DNA of 41,497 bases from a virus, in the IMG/VR virus record IMGVR_UViG_3300017991_000192, positions 1 through 41,497 of that record. The stretch is one strand, 5' to 3'. Made by a program: the position numbers and the translations under genes. The notes under the pieces were generated by a model. It made no database searches and was not told the DNA's origin. It was given only the letters and a program-made list of their open reading frames with translations. This document shows, in pieces, positions 1-8,323 of this stretch. Each line of letters begins with the position of its first letter. Within the stretch, counting starts at the first letter, position 1.

Positions 1-258
1 ATACCATGCACCACGACCGAGATCCTTTGCGTAAAATCGAATTGGACTCTCTTGGTAATCACAGTATGCTTCTACTTGTTCCGGCTGGACATATCCAGCA
101 TCCAGAGCAAACTCAACTTCATCAGGTTTCATGTCCAGAAAACCTTTTGCCAGCTTCGTACGTACAACATAGTCAAAAGCATCATCCGCAGATATATGCC
201 TGTCATCCAAAGCCTGTTCGACCTCCGCAGGGGCCAACGACATTAAAGGTCTGTCCAT
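1..258 (-). CDS. Internal virion protein gp16-like, N-terminal part (runs off the window edge)
   Basis: This frame starts at the ATG at 258 (9 nt after a GGAG ribosome site, 10 nt past the gp15-like stop) and is open for exactly 86 codons to base 1. By T7 gene order the next gene after gp15 is gp16, the largest internal virion protein, which enters the host envelope at infection to help DNA translocation. The matching 3' part is the large ORF at the right edge of the window (38200-41496). If the two ends overlap by one base, the frame reads on through Tyr-Asp-Trp-Met into that ORF. I see no transglycosylase signature (Glu-Ser...) in these 86 residues, although T7 gp16 carries such a domain near its N-terminus. 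The identity rests on synteny. Confidence 0.7.
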   Translation of the reverse strand, partial: MDRPLMSLAPAEVEQALDDRHISADDAFDYVVRTKLAKGFLDMKPDEVEFALDAGYVQPEQVEAYCDYQESPIRFYAKDLGRGAWY

Positions 259-268
259 AAGTTCTCCG

Positions 269-1906
269 TTATTTTAAAGCGTCAAAGGCGTCTGTCGTTG
301 CCTTCAAGTTAGGTTTAAGTTCTACTTCAGTTTCTTTCGATAAGCTGCGCAGTCGGTTGCGAACGTTGTTAACATCAGGGGGCGTTTTAGTACCGGCCTG
401 AGCTTGACTTGGTGTCCCTAAACCGAGAGGATATTTCTTGAATATTTTCTCAGCGACACTGTCACTGATTTCATCAAGTTCTACAGCCGTAGGCAACTTC
501 TGGTTCTCCTTAACGTATTCAGAGAGAGTTGTCTCCCACAGGACTCGCGCCTTTTTGACACGCATAGGACCATTGGTTGGATCGAGAGCATTCCCGATTT
601 TATCTGTAGGACTTAACAGATTCATAAGATCTCGCTCAGCGTCCTTCTTCTGCGTGCGCCACTCATTATAGCCAGATGTGTGTTCCTGCTTCTGGCGTTG
701 AACGATGACATTTAAAAGCTGTTTAAAATCATGTTCACTTAAAGAATTGGCAACTGTATTCAAACCTTGAACAGTCAGATTGTTATGCGCGGCTACAAAG
801 GCAGTGTTATAGACATCCCGATTAGATGATTCAGGGAAACCCTTACGCTGTTTGAGCCGGTCAATGATGTTTAACAAGGCGTGTGTTTGCCCGAAATTCA
901 GAACGACACCGTCAGCATTTGCTTTCGGGTCTGTATATCGGCTGATTCTCAAAGCCAAAGTATTAAGCTTTTTGAGATCTGTGCTGTCAGTACTCAAGAG
1001 ATCAAAGAGGAGGCCTGTTCCGATTTGTGTTTTCAGTTCAGCCTTACGTTTGGTCTCAGCAACTTCAGCGTCTCTGTCTGCTTTATCTTTGGCGATCTGA
1101 GCGCGATGTTCCCAATTTCTAATAGCCTCTTTCTGACTTGTATCTGTCAGTCGAATTCCAGAAGCATCAGGCTCATGTCCAAATTGAAGTAACTCAGGCC
1201 TGTTTTCCAATTCTGCGATTTCTCCGACAATACCAGTGAAAAGTGCAGAGACTTCTCCAGTCTTAACCCCAAGTTGTTTCGCGTTTCCTTGAAGATCCGT
1301 TAAAAGATCTCGCAGATCCTTTCCGGCTGAATCTGTATCACCGGCTACGATAATCTCAGACACTGAAGACCGAATGATCTTACTCACATTCTGGACGGTT
1401 TGATCATGAAGAATGGCAACCTGATGTTTCTTAAATTTACTGTCAAAGGTTCCGGTTAATTGCTGTGCGTGTGGTAAGAAATGCTCCAAGTAAGCCGGGG
1501 CCATTCCGCTAGTGTGCTCCTGGAGGAGTGAAGTCTTTGCCTCTTCCCACTGCTCAGCCGTACCACCTTCAGTCTTTATTAACTCAAATTGTTCTGTAAG
1601 ACCGCTCTGAAATTCTGCAACAGAAGCACGTGCCTGAAGATTGTTGTAAGCATCTGAGAAGGCTTTTATCTTCATTTCTTCTTTAGTTGGCTCACGTTTA
1701 TCCGCAAAAGCTTTCAAAGCCTCACCTTTATGTTTCTCGTCCTCAGACTCAGCGTATCTTCGAAGTGCTGGTTGTAACGATGAAAGGCCTTTAACAAGAG
1801 CAGCCAAACCGTTCGGATCACGGTGATACCTAAAATAAGGGTAGGATGTTGAAGCTTTCGCTCCTGTGGGTTTTGCAACCACCTCAGCAGTTACACGATC
1901 TCCCAT
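269..1906 (-). CDS. Internal virion protein gp15-like
   Basis: A 545-residue protein, shorter than T7 gp15 (747 residues). It is strongly charged and mostly helical in appearance, with long Lys/Glu/Ala-rich stretches and no signal peptide or membrane segment. T7 gp15 forms part of the internal core stacked on the portal and is ejected into the periplasm to build the DNA channel with gp14 and gp16. The start is ATG with AAAGGAG 8 nt upstream. It lies 11 nt after the gp14-like gene and just before the gp16-like gene, which is the T7 order. The function is inferred mainly from position, size and composition. Confidence 0.72.
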   Translation of the reverse strand: MGDRVTAEVVAKPTGAKASTSYPYFRYHRDPNGLAALVKGLSSLQPALRRYAESEDEKHKGEALKAFADKREPTKEEMKIKAFSDAYNNLQARASVAEFQSGLTEQFELIKTEGGTAEQWEEAKTSLLQEHTSGMAPAYLEHFLPHAQQLTGTFDSKFKKHQVAILHDQTVQNVSKIIRSSVSEIIVAGDTDSAGKDLRDLLTDLQGNAKQLGVKTGEVSALFTGIVGEIAELENRPELLQFGHEPDASGIRLTDTSQKEAIRNWEHRAQIAKDKADRDAEVAETKRKAELKTQIGTGLLFDLLSTDSTDLKKLNTLALRISRYTDPKANADGVVLNFGQTHALLNIIDRLKQRKGFPESSNRDVYNTAFVAAHNNLTVQGLNTVANSLSEHDFKQLLNVIVQRQKQEHTSGYNEWRTQKKDAERDLMNLLSPTDKIGNALDPTNGPMRVKKARVLWETTLSEYVKENQKLPTAVELDEISDSVAEKIFKKYPLGLGTPSQAQAGTKTPPDVNNVRNRLRSLSKETEVELKPNLKATTDAFDALK

Positions 1907-1917
1907 GGTGTTCTCCT

Positions 1918-2475
1918 TTAAGTGTTCTTTGTTTGACGTGACTTATAGTCACTGTAAGTTCCCGCGATCTGAAGTCCGGCACCAATAGATGTACCCAACC
2001 AGTCCACTTTAGGCACACGCACATACGGTGCATTTCCTACTGTAGTTCCTCGACGCTGTGCAGACTCTTTTTCAAATTCAATCTGTTTTGATTTATTTTG
2101 CCGGTTCTGCTCAATCGTAGCGATATCCATTCCAGCTGCGCTGTAAACACCACGCTCAAGCATCTCGCTAGTCACAGCACCCAGGCCCATCTCACCAGCA
2201 GCAACAACGGCTGAAGCAGCATCCTGCTTTGCTTTAATGGCTCTATGGGTCATCTCGTCATGTGCTTGTTCACCCACCTGAGCTTGTTGGATTGTCAACT
2301 GATTAATATCGGCCTGTGCTGCTGCCCGACTTGCCTCAGCTGTAGCTCCGTACTGGCTATTCGCATACGCCTGTTCGCTGAGAGCAGCATCCTGCATTTG
2401 CATCTGACCCATAATGTTCGCGCCCGCTTGCGCGATTGTCAGTAGGCCCATACTCATGGATACAGGTTCACACAT
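1918..2475 (-). CDS. Internal virion protein gp14-like
   Basis: A 185-residue Ala/Gln/Met-rich protein. It opens with a short hydrophobic stretch (about residues 6-20, GLLTIAQAGANIMGQ), followed by a helical Gln-rich middle and a second moderately hydrophobic segment near residues 160-172. T7 gp14 (196 residues) has the same size and composition and is the core protein thought to form the outer-membrane part of the ejection channel. The gene overlaps the end of the gp13-like gene by 8 nt and is followed 11 nt later by the gp15-like gene. Synteny and composition both support the call. Confidence 0.78.
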   Translation of the reverse strand: MCEPVSMSMGLLTIAQAGANIMGQMQMQDAALSEQAYANSQYGATAEASRAAAQADINQLTIQQAQVGEQAHDEMTHRAIKAKQDAASAVVAAGEMGLGAVTSEMLERGVYSAAGMDIATIEQNRQNKSKQIEFEKESAQRRGTTVGNAPYVRVPKVDWLGTSIGAGLQIAGTYSDYKSRQTKNT

Positions 2476-2935
2476 ATTTTAGCCTCACGAATTCATAAAA
2501 AGGTAATTGTAAACACCCATAGGGAACTTCACGTAAAAACGTAAATCCAGCCGCTTTTAGCCAGCGAATAGAAAGTGTATTTCGGACATCCACATAGTTC
2601 ATCAAAAGGTCATACTCCCTATGAAAAAGATTAAGCCAATGTGGATACGCCCGAAGGAAGGATCGCGCGACTAATTTCAAGTTATCCGTCGCTAACATCC
2701 AGGGAACACCAACATTCCACGCCTTAATCTCAGAAAGACCGAAAATTCCTACAGGTTCTAAGGTTTGTTTTTGGCGTACTGTGAAACAATAAAGAGACTC
2801 CCGGAGACCCACCTTGAGAACTGCATAAGGGGATCTTCCGGAAGTCGCTTTTATTTCATCTCTATCTTGATCACGCAGTCGCGGAGCAACATACGCAATG
2901 TCCTCCAGTATCGTTTTCTCCACCCGCCCTAACAT
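2468..2935 (-). CDS. Virion assembly protein gp13-like (GNAT-like fold)
   Basis: A 155-residue protein. I place the start at the ATG in a TAATG junction with the stop of the tail tube gene, with AAGGAG just upstream; a longer frame to 2974 only extends into the preceding gene. The C-terminal half resembles T7 gp13. A segment with YDLLMNYVDVRNTLSIRWL followed by a Gly-Phe step matches the T7 pattern YDTLWNYVWVGNTSHIRFL, which itself looks like the last helix and strand of a GNAT acetyltransferase. T7 gp13 is needed for correct assembly of the internal core. No acetyl-CoA binding loop is obvious, so catalysis is doubtful. Confidence 0.8.
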   Translation of the reverse strand: MLGRVEKTILEDIAYVAPRLRDQDRDEIKATSGRSPYAVLKVGLRESLYCFTVRQKQTLEPVGIFGLSEIKAWNVGVPWMLATDNLKLVARSFLRAYPHWLNLFHREYDLLMNYVDVRNTLSIRWLKAAGFTFLREVPYGCLQLPFYEFVRLKYV

Positions 2936-5499
2936 TAAAGTCTCCTTGTTCTCATGACAAAATTTCCTTCCCACTCAGCACTCTGAATGTTGGATGGAAA
3001 ATAGCTGTCATTAACAATTTTTATGGTTACATTCTCAGCGTTGCATATCACTGGAAATGATAGCGTACCTGAAGCAATGTAGGGTGAACCAATCACCGCT
3101 GCAGATGTTCCGAGTAGAACCTTGTTAGGATAAGTATAAGTGCTTCGACTTCCAGGTGTGACTTCAATATAAAAGAGGCCACTGTCTGTAAAATTGACGT
3201 GCATCTTCTGAAGCTGTAAACGCCCCTCAGTGACTGTTACGCCGTCTTTTCTGACATATTGCGTGGAGAAAGTGTATTCATGGGTGTATGACTTCCCAAC
3301 ATAACACTCTCCGTCGGACCAATCGCCGTCCGCTTTGATTGTCGTTGCAGACGGGCGCGTCGTGTTGGCAACCTTACCACCGTGTTTACCAGTAAAGTCC
3401 GGCCCTAAGACAATCTCGAAGTCAGTTGAAGCATCACTGTACGGTAACGTCCATGTGGTTTCATCTGTACCGCCATTATAAACGCCCGTCAGTTCCGTCT
3501 TTCGATCTAAAAAGACCGGGAAAGTTAAATCACCATCAGTCACTCCACTGTGCAAATAGATTTTCTCTAAATACACACCATCATCGCGGGAGACGACTAA
3601 CCATAGCGTTGATTCAACGAGAAAGACTTTAAGTATATTATCCGTTGATGTCACAGTCCAATGAGACCAACTTGACTGCAACTTCTCGTTCCCATTCCAG
3701 TAATACTTGTAGACGTAAATGTGCGAAGGTTGATCACTACTCAAGACAAATAGTGCATCGTCATTAGTGCTTCCGACAATCTGTGTGACATTCCCAGGGA
3801 CATATTCCGGACAATGCGCGGTGACATCTGCAGCATCTTCAGACAGATTGTCCTCATTCACAAAGTATTCCTTGAGTGCTGTATAGGAACCTTTTGGGAC
3901 GGCGAAATAAATATACCGACCAACACCCACAGGACGCACGCCAATGTCATTCTCAAATTCAGTAGACGGCTCAATTTTAGCAGAATCAGGAGTGAGAACC
4001 GATTCTCCAGAAGAAAGCTCGAACTGTGTCTGCTCTGAAAATAAAATAAGCCGTTTGTCCCAGGGGATTGCATGATGTAAAATACAGACTTTTTCATGGC
4101 TGGCAGCCAAGTCAATAGGGTCTGTATCTAATGAGACCATGACGCTTTCATGCCAAAAGTTATAAAAAGAACCGGCACGTGAGAGTACAGGATTTTCATC
4201 AGCCAGAATTCCAAGACGATTTCTAAAGAAAAACATCGAGTTTAATTTCTTACCAATAAAAGAGGCCGCAGGTGAGCTATCGTTATCACCCACTGAACGG
4301 TCTGCCCAGTCACAAACTTCTAGCGTAAACGCGCCGTCTGATTCCCGGACAAGTTTGTGAGGCATGGTTGTTGCATCTAAGACATTTTCAGTAGACCATC
4401 CTCGGCATTCTTCCCACGTTCCAGGGCCAACAGTACCTCCATCGAGTGTCGTAAACTCCACATAGTAGTCATCCAGCGTTGTTTCGTCATCGCCTTGAAC
4501 AAGGAGCTTTGCTTCGTTCCAACAGTTTGGGGGAAGTTTAGACGACCGTGCGATCAAACCCTTCATCCCGACTAACGCAGTATCTCCATAACTGTCATAT
4601 GTCGTGAAAGTAAAATCAGCTCCTGCCGCTTTAGTTATCTTCAACATTGAACCAAAACGATCACAAGTAATATTAGCGACAGCATCAATAAGTGTTTCTA
4701 ATTCTGAAGCAATATTATCAGTCGTATAGGTAGCTGCAGTAGTTGTTGTAGTATAAGCACATTCCGTTCCGTCAACTGTAACTGAATACTTCTTTGATGC
4801 AAGGCCTGTTTTAACATAGACGTAAGCAACATTAGGTTCCGTGTCAGGAGATTCTGAAGAATCAAATGCCGTTGTTACATCTTTATTGACGATAAACGTG
4901 TGGTCTGCAATCGTGAGTAAATAGAAGTCTTCACGAGGTGTACTTGTATTTAAGTAGGCGAGACTTGAAATATCGGCACAAATCCTATAGGAGTCTCCGT
5001 TGTCCCAGTCGTTATCAGTCCCACCGGTAAGAGCCAACACCGTGATCGTCGTTGCATCGTTAGCTGTGATAACACCGTACGATCCATCTGTTACGTTGTA
5101 AATGGTGTAATCCACCCATTCACTGGGTGTCCAAGCTTTAGTTGAATCTGTTAAAATCGTAGCATGAGTCGTTGAGCTATGTGTGCCAGAATCCTGTTCA
5201 GCTCCAAAGACAGATTGTTCACTCCCGGTCAGATCAAAAACCCGAATACCTGTGTCAGCTAAAATAACAACGTAACGTTCTGTGCTATCTCGATTTATAA
5301 AATGAACATAGGCGTTCTCATTCGAAAGAGCTGCCTGAAGTTTTGCAACATGATTAACGGGAGGGCGTTTTTGAAGGCCTTCCACCAGAGACGAATAGCC
5401 GTTCACTTCAGTTTCGCCTTGCGACGGCAACCGCAACGATGGACTCTGCTGAGAAATCCCGTTAAAAAGATTTGGAATATCTTGACTAATTCGTCCCAC
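2935..5499 (-). CDS. Tail tubular protein B (gp12-like nozzle)
   Basis: An 854-residue protein with the characteristic opening of T7-type nozzle proteins, MGRISQDIPNLFNGISQQSP, followed by LRLPSQGETEVNGY. T7 gp12 (794 residues) forms the hexameric tail nozzle below the gp11 ring and closes the DNA channel. The body is beta-rich with many Thr/Ser/Asp runs and no membrane segment. It starts 9 nt after tail tubular protein A, and its last codons hold the ribosome site for the gp13-like gene, so the two are translationally coupled. Length, opening motif and position agree. Confidence 0.95.
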   Translation of the reverse strand: MGRISQDIPNLFNGISQQSPSLRLPSQGETEVNGYSSLVEGLQKRPPVNHVAKLQAALSNENAYVHFINRDSTERYVVILADTGIRVFDLTGSEQSVFGAEQDSGTHSSTTHATILTDSTKAWTPSEWVDYTIYNVTDGSYGVITANDATTITVLALTGGTDNDWDNGDSYRICADISSLAYLNTSTPREDFYLLTIADHTFIVNKDVTTAFDSSESPDTEPNVAYVYVKTGLASKKYSVTVDGTECAYTTTTTAATYTTDNIASELETLIDAVANITCDRFGSMLKITKAAGADFTFTTYDSYGDTALVGMKGLIARSSKLPPNCWNEAKLLVQGDDETTLDDYYVEFTTLDGGTVGPGTWEECRGWSTENVLDATTMPHKLVRESDGAFTLEVCDWADRSVGDNDSSPAASFIGKKLNSMFFFRNRLGILADENPVLSRAGSFYNFWHESVMVSLDTDPIDLAASHEKVCILHHAIPWDKRLILFSEQTQFELSSGESVLTPDSAKIEPSTEFENDIGVRPVGVGRYIYFAVPKGSYTALKEYFVNEDNLSEDAADVTAHCPEYVPGNVTQIVGSTNDDALFVLSSDQPSHIYVYKYYWNGNEKLQSSWSHWTVTSTDNILKVFLVESTLWLVVSRDDGVYLEKIYLHSGVTDGDLTFPVFLDRKTELTGVYNGGTDETTWTLPYSDASTDFEIVLGPDFTGKHGGKVANTTRPSATTIKADGDWSDGECYVGKSYTHEYTFSTQYVRKDGVTVTEGRLQLQKMHVNFTDSGLFYIEVTPGSRSTYTYPNKVLLGTSAAVIGSPYIASGTLSFPVICNAENVTIKIVNDSYFPSNIQSAEWEGNFVMRTRRL

Positions 5500-5508
5500 A
5501 GTTTACTC

Positions 5509-6117
5509 CTAAATGAAATAGCCGTCTCGAAACCAGATATCGACCGTGTCCGGACTTTCGAGCATATTATAGTCAGCGTTATCGGACTCGCGTTCCTTTA
5601 AGACAGCTAGTGCTTGTAATTCATCGTCCTCAGTCAGTGTATCTGTCACTTCACTTCCGAGAATTTTGAGTTGATAAATACGTCCAGCTTTGATCGTTAT
5701 ATACGCACGGGCATGCTGCGGAAGTTCATCCCAGGTGAGAAATAGTATGAGGTTCACCTTAACGTCCTCTACAACATCTGTAAAAGTAAAGGTGTGATTC
5801 TCTTTATCGTATAGCTTCCCATTCCTCATTACGAGATTGCGATATGCATCAGCACCTGTAGTGTCTACATCAAGTGTATTTGCTGGTAGAAGAAGATAAT
5901 TACTTGCATCAGGCACCAGTGGATACTCTTCTTCGGTATTGAAATGCCAACCTTGCATCTGAACATCACGAGACGTCTCATGTAAGGTGGCTCTTGCGAC
6001 GGCAGCATCTGCTAAACCAGAAATTGTAGACAGAGAACTTATTGGTGATTCTGAAATAAGCGATAACAGAAAATTTACAGCTTCAAGTTCTGTCGTCGGG
6101 GTGTACGTTAAAGACAT
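5509..6117 (-). CDS. Tail tubular protein A (gp11-like adaptor)
   Basis: A 202-residue protein, close to T7 gp11 (196 residues), which forms the dodecameric ring joining the portal to the nozzle. Family features are visible: an N-terminal block ELEAVNFLLSLISESPIS, a GWHFNTEEEYPL segment near residue 56, and AYITIKAGRIYQ near residue 140. The start is ATG after GGAG. It is the first gene after the terminator that follows the capsid gene, so its expression should depend on readthrough, as for T7 gene 11. Confidence 0.95.
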   Translation of the reverse strand: MSLTYTPTTELEAVNFLLSLISESPISSLSTISGLADAAVARATLHETSRDVQMQGWHFNTEEEYPLVPDASNYLLLPANTLDVDTTGADAYRNLVMRNGKLYDKENHTFTFTDVVEDVKVNLILFLTWDELPQHARAYITIKAGRIYQLKILGSEVTDTLTEDDELQALAVLKERESDNADYNMLESPDTVDIWFRDGYFI

Positions 6118-6131
6118 CTCAATCTCCTAAT

Positions 6132-6177
6132 AAAAAAAGGGAGGTCCTTAGCCACTAGTAAGCTAAGGAATCCCCCC
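6132..6177 (-). terminator. Rho-independent terminator after the capsid gene (Tphi-like)
   Basis: Reading the minus strand, a hairpin with arms TCCTTAGC and GCTAAGGA (extended outward by GGGA/TCCC pairing) and loop TTACTAGTG is followed directly by seven T residues (complement of 6138-6132). It lies between the capsid stop at 6202 and the tail tube start at 6117. This is the exact position of the T7 phage terminator Tphi, which limits tail gene expression relative to capsid. Confidence 0.9.
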
Positions 6178-6201
6178 TGTAGGTAACTATCGGTTGATTG
6201 T

Positions 6202-7146
6202 TTAGACCGTATGGTCAAACTCAATACAAGACTCAGGCCGCAAGTATCCATGACCAACAGCGTATTTGGCCACGATCAGCGTTCCCTGACGTCTGATGTC
6301 ATACGCAGACTCCAGCGCGAGATCAAGCAGCTTCACGGTACCAACACCGGTCTTGTGCATCACGAGACCGGCAGTATGCTGCGCGTCAACACCATGATAG
6401 GTATTGCCTGAAAGATCAGTAGAAGGCAGATGGTTTGTCTTGAGGATCGCAATTCCAGCAATCTTCAGCACATCACCCTCGGCGTAACTTCCACGCCCAC
6501 CGTAATCCCGGTTGATAGCCTTTGCAGACTGAACCAGCGCGTAGTACTGCGCGGGCCTGTAATAGGCATACCTGTCATCTTCAGGCACATCATGCTCGTC
6601 GAGATTCTGAGCTGCGGTATACAGACCCTCAGCCAGAGCTTCAGCAGCCGTAGCCAGCGTCGCACTGTCAAAATCCTCGTCAGTGATTACAGTACCGGCA
6701 TTACCCTGATCATCGAAATTACTCGAAGCGCGGGCACCCAGGATACCTTCCTGAAGGACGTTCTTGTCGTACTCATAACCCAAAGCCCGACCACACTCGG
6801 CGGTATAGATGGACCTTACGTCATAATGATTCATTGCCTCGTCCAGATTTGCGATGAACACTGGAGAAATCAGAAGGCCGTCAATGGTGATAACCTTCTC
6901 CATGTGCTCAATCTGCCCGCCAGTAATCTCATTACCAACGGTGTGATAGGAGGCGGTTGCTTTCCAGGTTGCAGGAAACTGTGCAGACTTCCCGTGTGCA
7001 ATGGTTCTTTCAAGGTGCTTACCCTTGACAATGGCCGACTCTTCGAAAGCCGTCAACACCTCACCCGCAAATACTTTCAGAAACAGGGTGGTGGCATCGC
7101 CGGTAGCGAGGGACTGGCCCAAGCGAGAAACAGTTGCATTACTCAT
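6202..7146 (-). CDS. Major capsid protein (gp10-like)
   Basis: A 314-residue HK97-fold major capsid protein of the T7 family. Recognisable parts are the N-terminal LGQSLATGDATTLFLKVFAG, a GGQIEHMEKVITIDGLL segment near residue 75, and YALVQSAKAINRDYGG. T7 gp10A has 345 residues. I chose the ATG at 7146 because AAGGAT lies about 8 nt upstream and the homologous sequence starts there; the open frame to 7185 adds 13 residues without a ribosome site. The gene follows scaffold and a structured leader of about 300 nt and precedes a strong terminator. I see no gp10B-type extension before that terminator. Confidence 0.95.
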   Translation of the reverse strand: MSNATVSRLGQSLATGDATTLFLKVFAGEVLTAFEESAIVKGKHLERTIAHGKSAQFPATWKATASYHTVGNEITGGQIEHMEKVITIDGLLISPVFIANLDEAMNHYDVRSIYTAECGRALGYEYDKNVLQEGILGARASSNFDDQGNAGTVITDEDFDSATLATAAEALAEGLYTAAQNLDEHDVPEDDRYAYYRPAQYYALVQSAKAINRDYGGRGSYAEGDVLKIAGIAILKTNHLPSTDLSGNTYHGVDAQHTAGLVMHKTGVGTVKLLDLALESAYDIRRQGTLIVAKYAVGHGYLRPESCIEFDHTV

Positions 7147-7450
7147 TGTTGTCTTATCCTTTCGTGTAATGTAGTGATTCTCCACTCCAAGATGAAACTC
7201 ACAGGTCTACATCACACTCGCGACACTTTACACAGAGTTATCCACCCGCAGGTGGGCAAAGGTTCCATGCGTCAAGTGAATCTGTAAGACGCCTCCAAGA
7301 AGGGGGATCATGGTTATCTGAAAAGATTCAGGCCAATCACCAGAAGGGAGGAGAGGGGTGGCCAGGAGGAGGCGGCCCGACCACCCCAGGAGGAGGAGAA
7401 ATGTCCACGCAGGGGGAACTGCGCGGGTATCCTTTTAACCCTGTGTAGGG
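7147..7450 (-). promoter_or_regulatory. Structured untranslated leader between scaffold and capsid
   Basis: About 300 bases with no convincing gene. The minus strand holds a perfect 8-bp hairpin at 7434-7455 (TTTAACCC / GGGTTAAA, loop TACACA) overlapping the scaffold stop. It also holds inverted repeat GGGGTGG / CCACCCC (7382-7388 with 7356-7362) inside a polypurine/polypyrimidine stretch. Neither is followed by a T run, so these are not typical terminators. An RNA processing or stabilising role for the capsid message is my inference. No copy of the 22-bp phage promoter element is present. A 27-codon ORF here has no ribosome site, and I did not call it. Confidence 0.45.
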
Positions 7451-8314
7451 TTAAAGAATAGAGGATCGAGCCAACTTATCAGTGACTTCTTTACGATAAG
7501 CCGGATCAGTTTTATAGCGAGGATCACGCATTGCGTCCGTAACCTGAGCCCTGGACGCGAAAACGGAACCATGAACATCAGAGCTGTCACCAGACAGAAG
7601 CTTAGGATCTTTACCATTAGCGGCCTCATACTTAGACTGTAAGCCACTCACCGCCAACATTGCATCTTCAGCAGTTCCAGCAGTCACTGCGCGATCATAA
7701 GCAGCGATCTCAGCTTGAGTCATATTTTCTGCAGCCCATGTGACCATCTCGTTGTAGTGATCTTGACCACCGACATGATCATAAACTTCCTGATAAAAAG
7801 TCGTGGCTAAAGCTTCCTGGCCAGCGATATACTGATCGACATACTCACGAGGAATGCCAGCTTTTTCCAGCTTGGCATAAGATTCATCGGTGAGGGTGCC
7901 CTTTTCCGCATATTCGGCGGTCAGATCTTCCATCTTCAAACCCGCTTTTTCCACGGCTTTATCGGCAGCATCAGCATCAGCATCCGGATCAGCATTGTCA
8001 GCATCGGCATTGTCAGCATCGGCATTGTCAGCATCGGCATCGGCATCAGCCGGTTTGCTCTGCTTTTTCTCCAGTTCAATATAACTTTGAGCCAGAGCCT
8101 CTGCGTTGACTTCACCAGTTTCAGCGTTCCAAAATTTCTCAGGACACCACTCCGGGCGTTCAGAAGCAGCCGCAAGACTCGGATCATCATCCGGTCTATC
8201 CATAGGATTAGGCGTGATGATTTTACCATCCACATCTACGACGTCACCATTCTCATTTGTCCCAGGAGCATTCGCTGGTGTGTCCTCAGAGTTTAATACA
8301 ATACGTTCAACCAT
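7451..8314 (-). CDS. Scaffolding (capsid assembly) protein, gp9-like
   Basis: A 287-residue, very acidic protein between portal and capsid, the position and size of T7 gp9 (307 residues), which drives procapsid assembly and is then lost. The N-terminal half is disordered in appearance and contains a low-complexity Asp/Ala/Asn tract (about residues 93-120). That tract is encoded by a 15-bp unit repeated three times around 7991-8037. The segment RPEWCPEKFWNAETGEVNAE near residue 53 is typical of this family. The C-terminus is helical and basic. The start is ATG with AAGGAGG 6 nt upstream. Confidence 0.92.
   Translation of the reverse strand: MVERIVLNSEDTPANAPGTNENGDVVDVDGKIITPNPMDRPDDDPSLAAASERPEWCPEKFWNAETGEVNAEALAQSYIELEKKQSKPADADADADNADADNADADNADPDADADAADKAVEKAGLKMEDLTAEYAEKGTLTDESYAKLEKAGIPREYVDQYIAGQEALATTFYQEVYDHVGGQDHYNEMVTWAAENMTQAEIAAYDRAVTAGTAEDAMLAVSGLQSKYEAANGKDPKLLSGDSSDVHGSVFASRAQVTDAMRDPRYKTDPAYRKEVTDKLARSSIL
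7991..8037. repeat. Three-copy 15-bp tandem repeat inside the scaffold gene
   Basis: On the plus strand the unit CATTGTCAGCATCGG occurs three times in a row. On the minus strand it encodes repeats of Ala-Asp-Asn-Ala-Asp. Copy number can change by slippage without breaking the frame, so this is a likely length polymorphism. Confidence 0.85.
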
Positions 8315-8323
8315 GTGACCTCC

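Noticed and set aside
6430-7287. Plus-strand open frame of 285 codons over the capsid gene
   Set aside because: It lies antisense to a clear major capsid gene. Its product shows no family features and no ribosome site precedes it.
7991-8037. Short tandem repeats as a possible CRISPR array
   Set aside because: The unit is 15 bp with no spacers and encodes an in-frame acidic tract in the scaffold protein.
7890-8084. Plus-strand frame with Ser-Ala repeats
   Set aside because: It is the antisense shadow of the Asp-Ala repeat in the scaffold gene.
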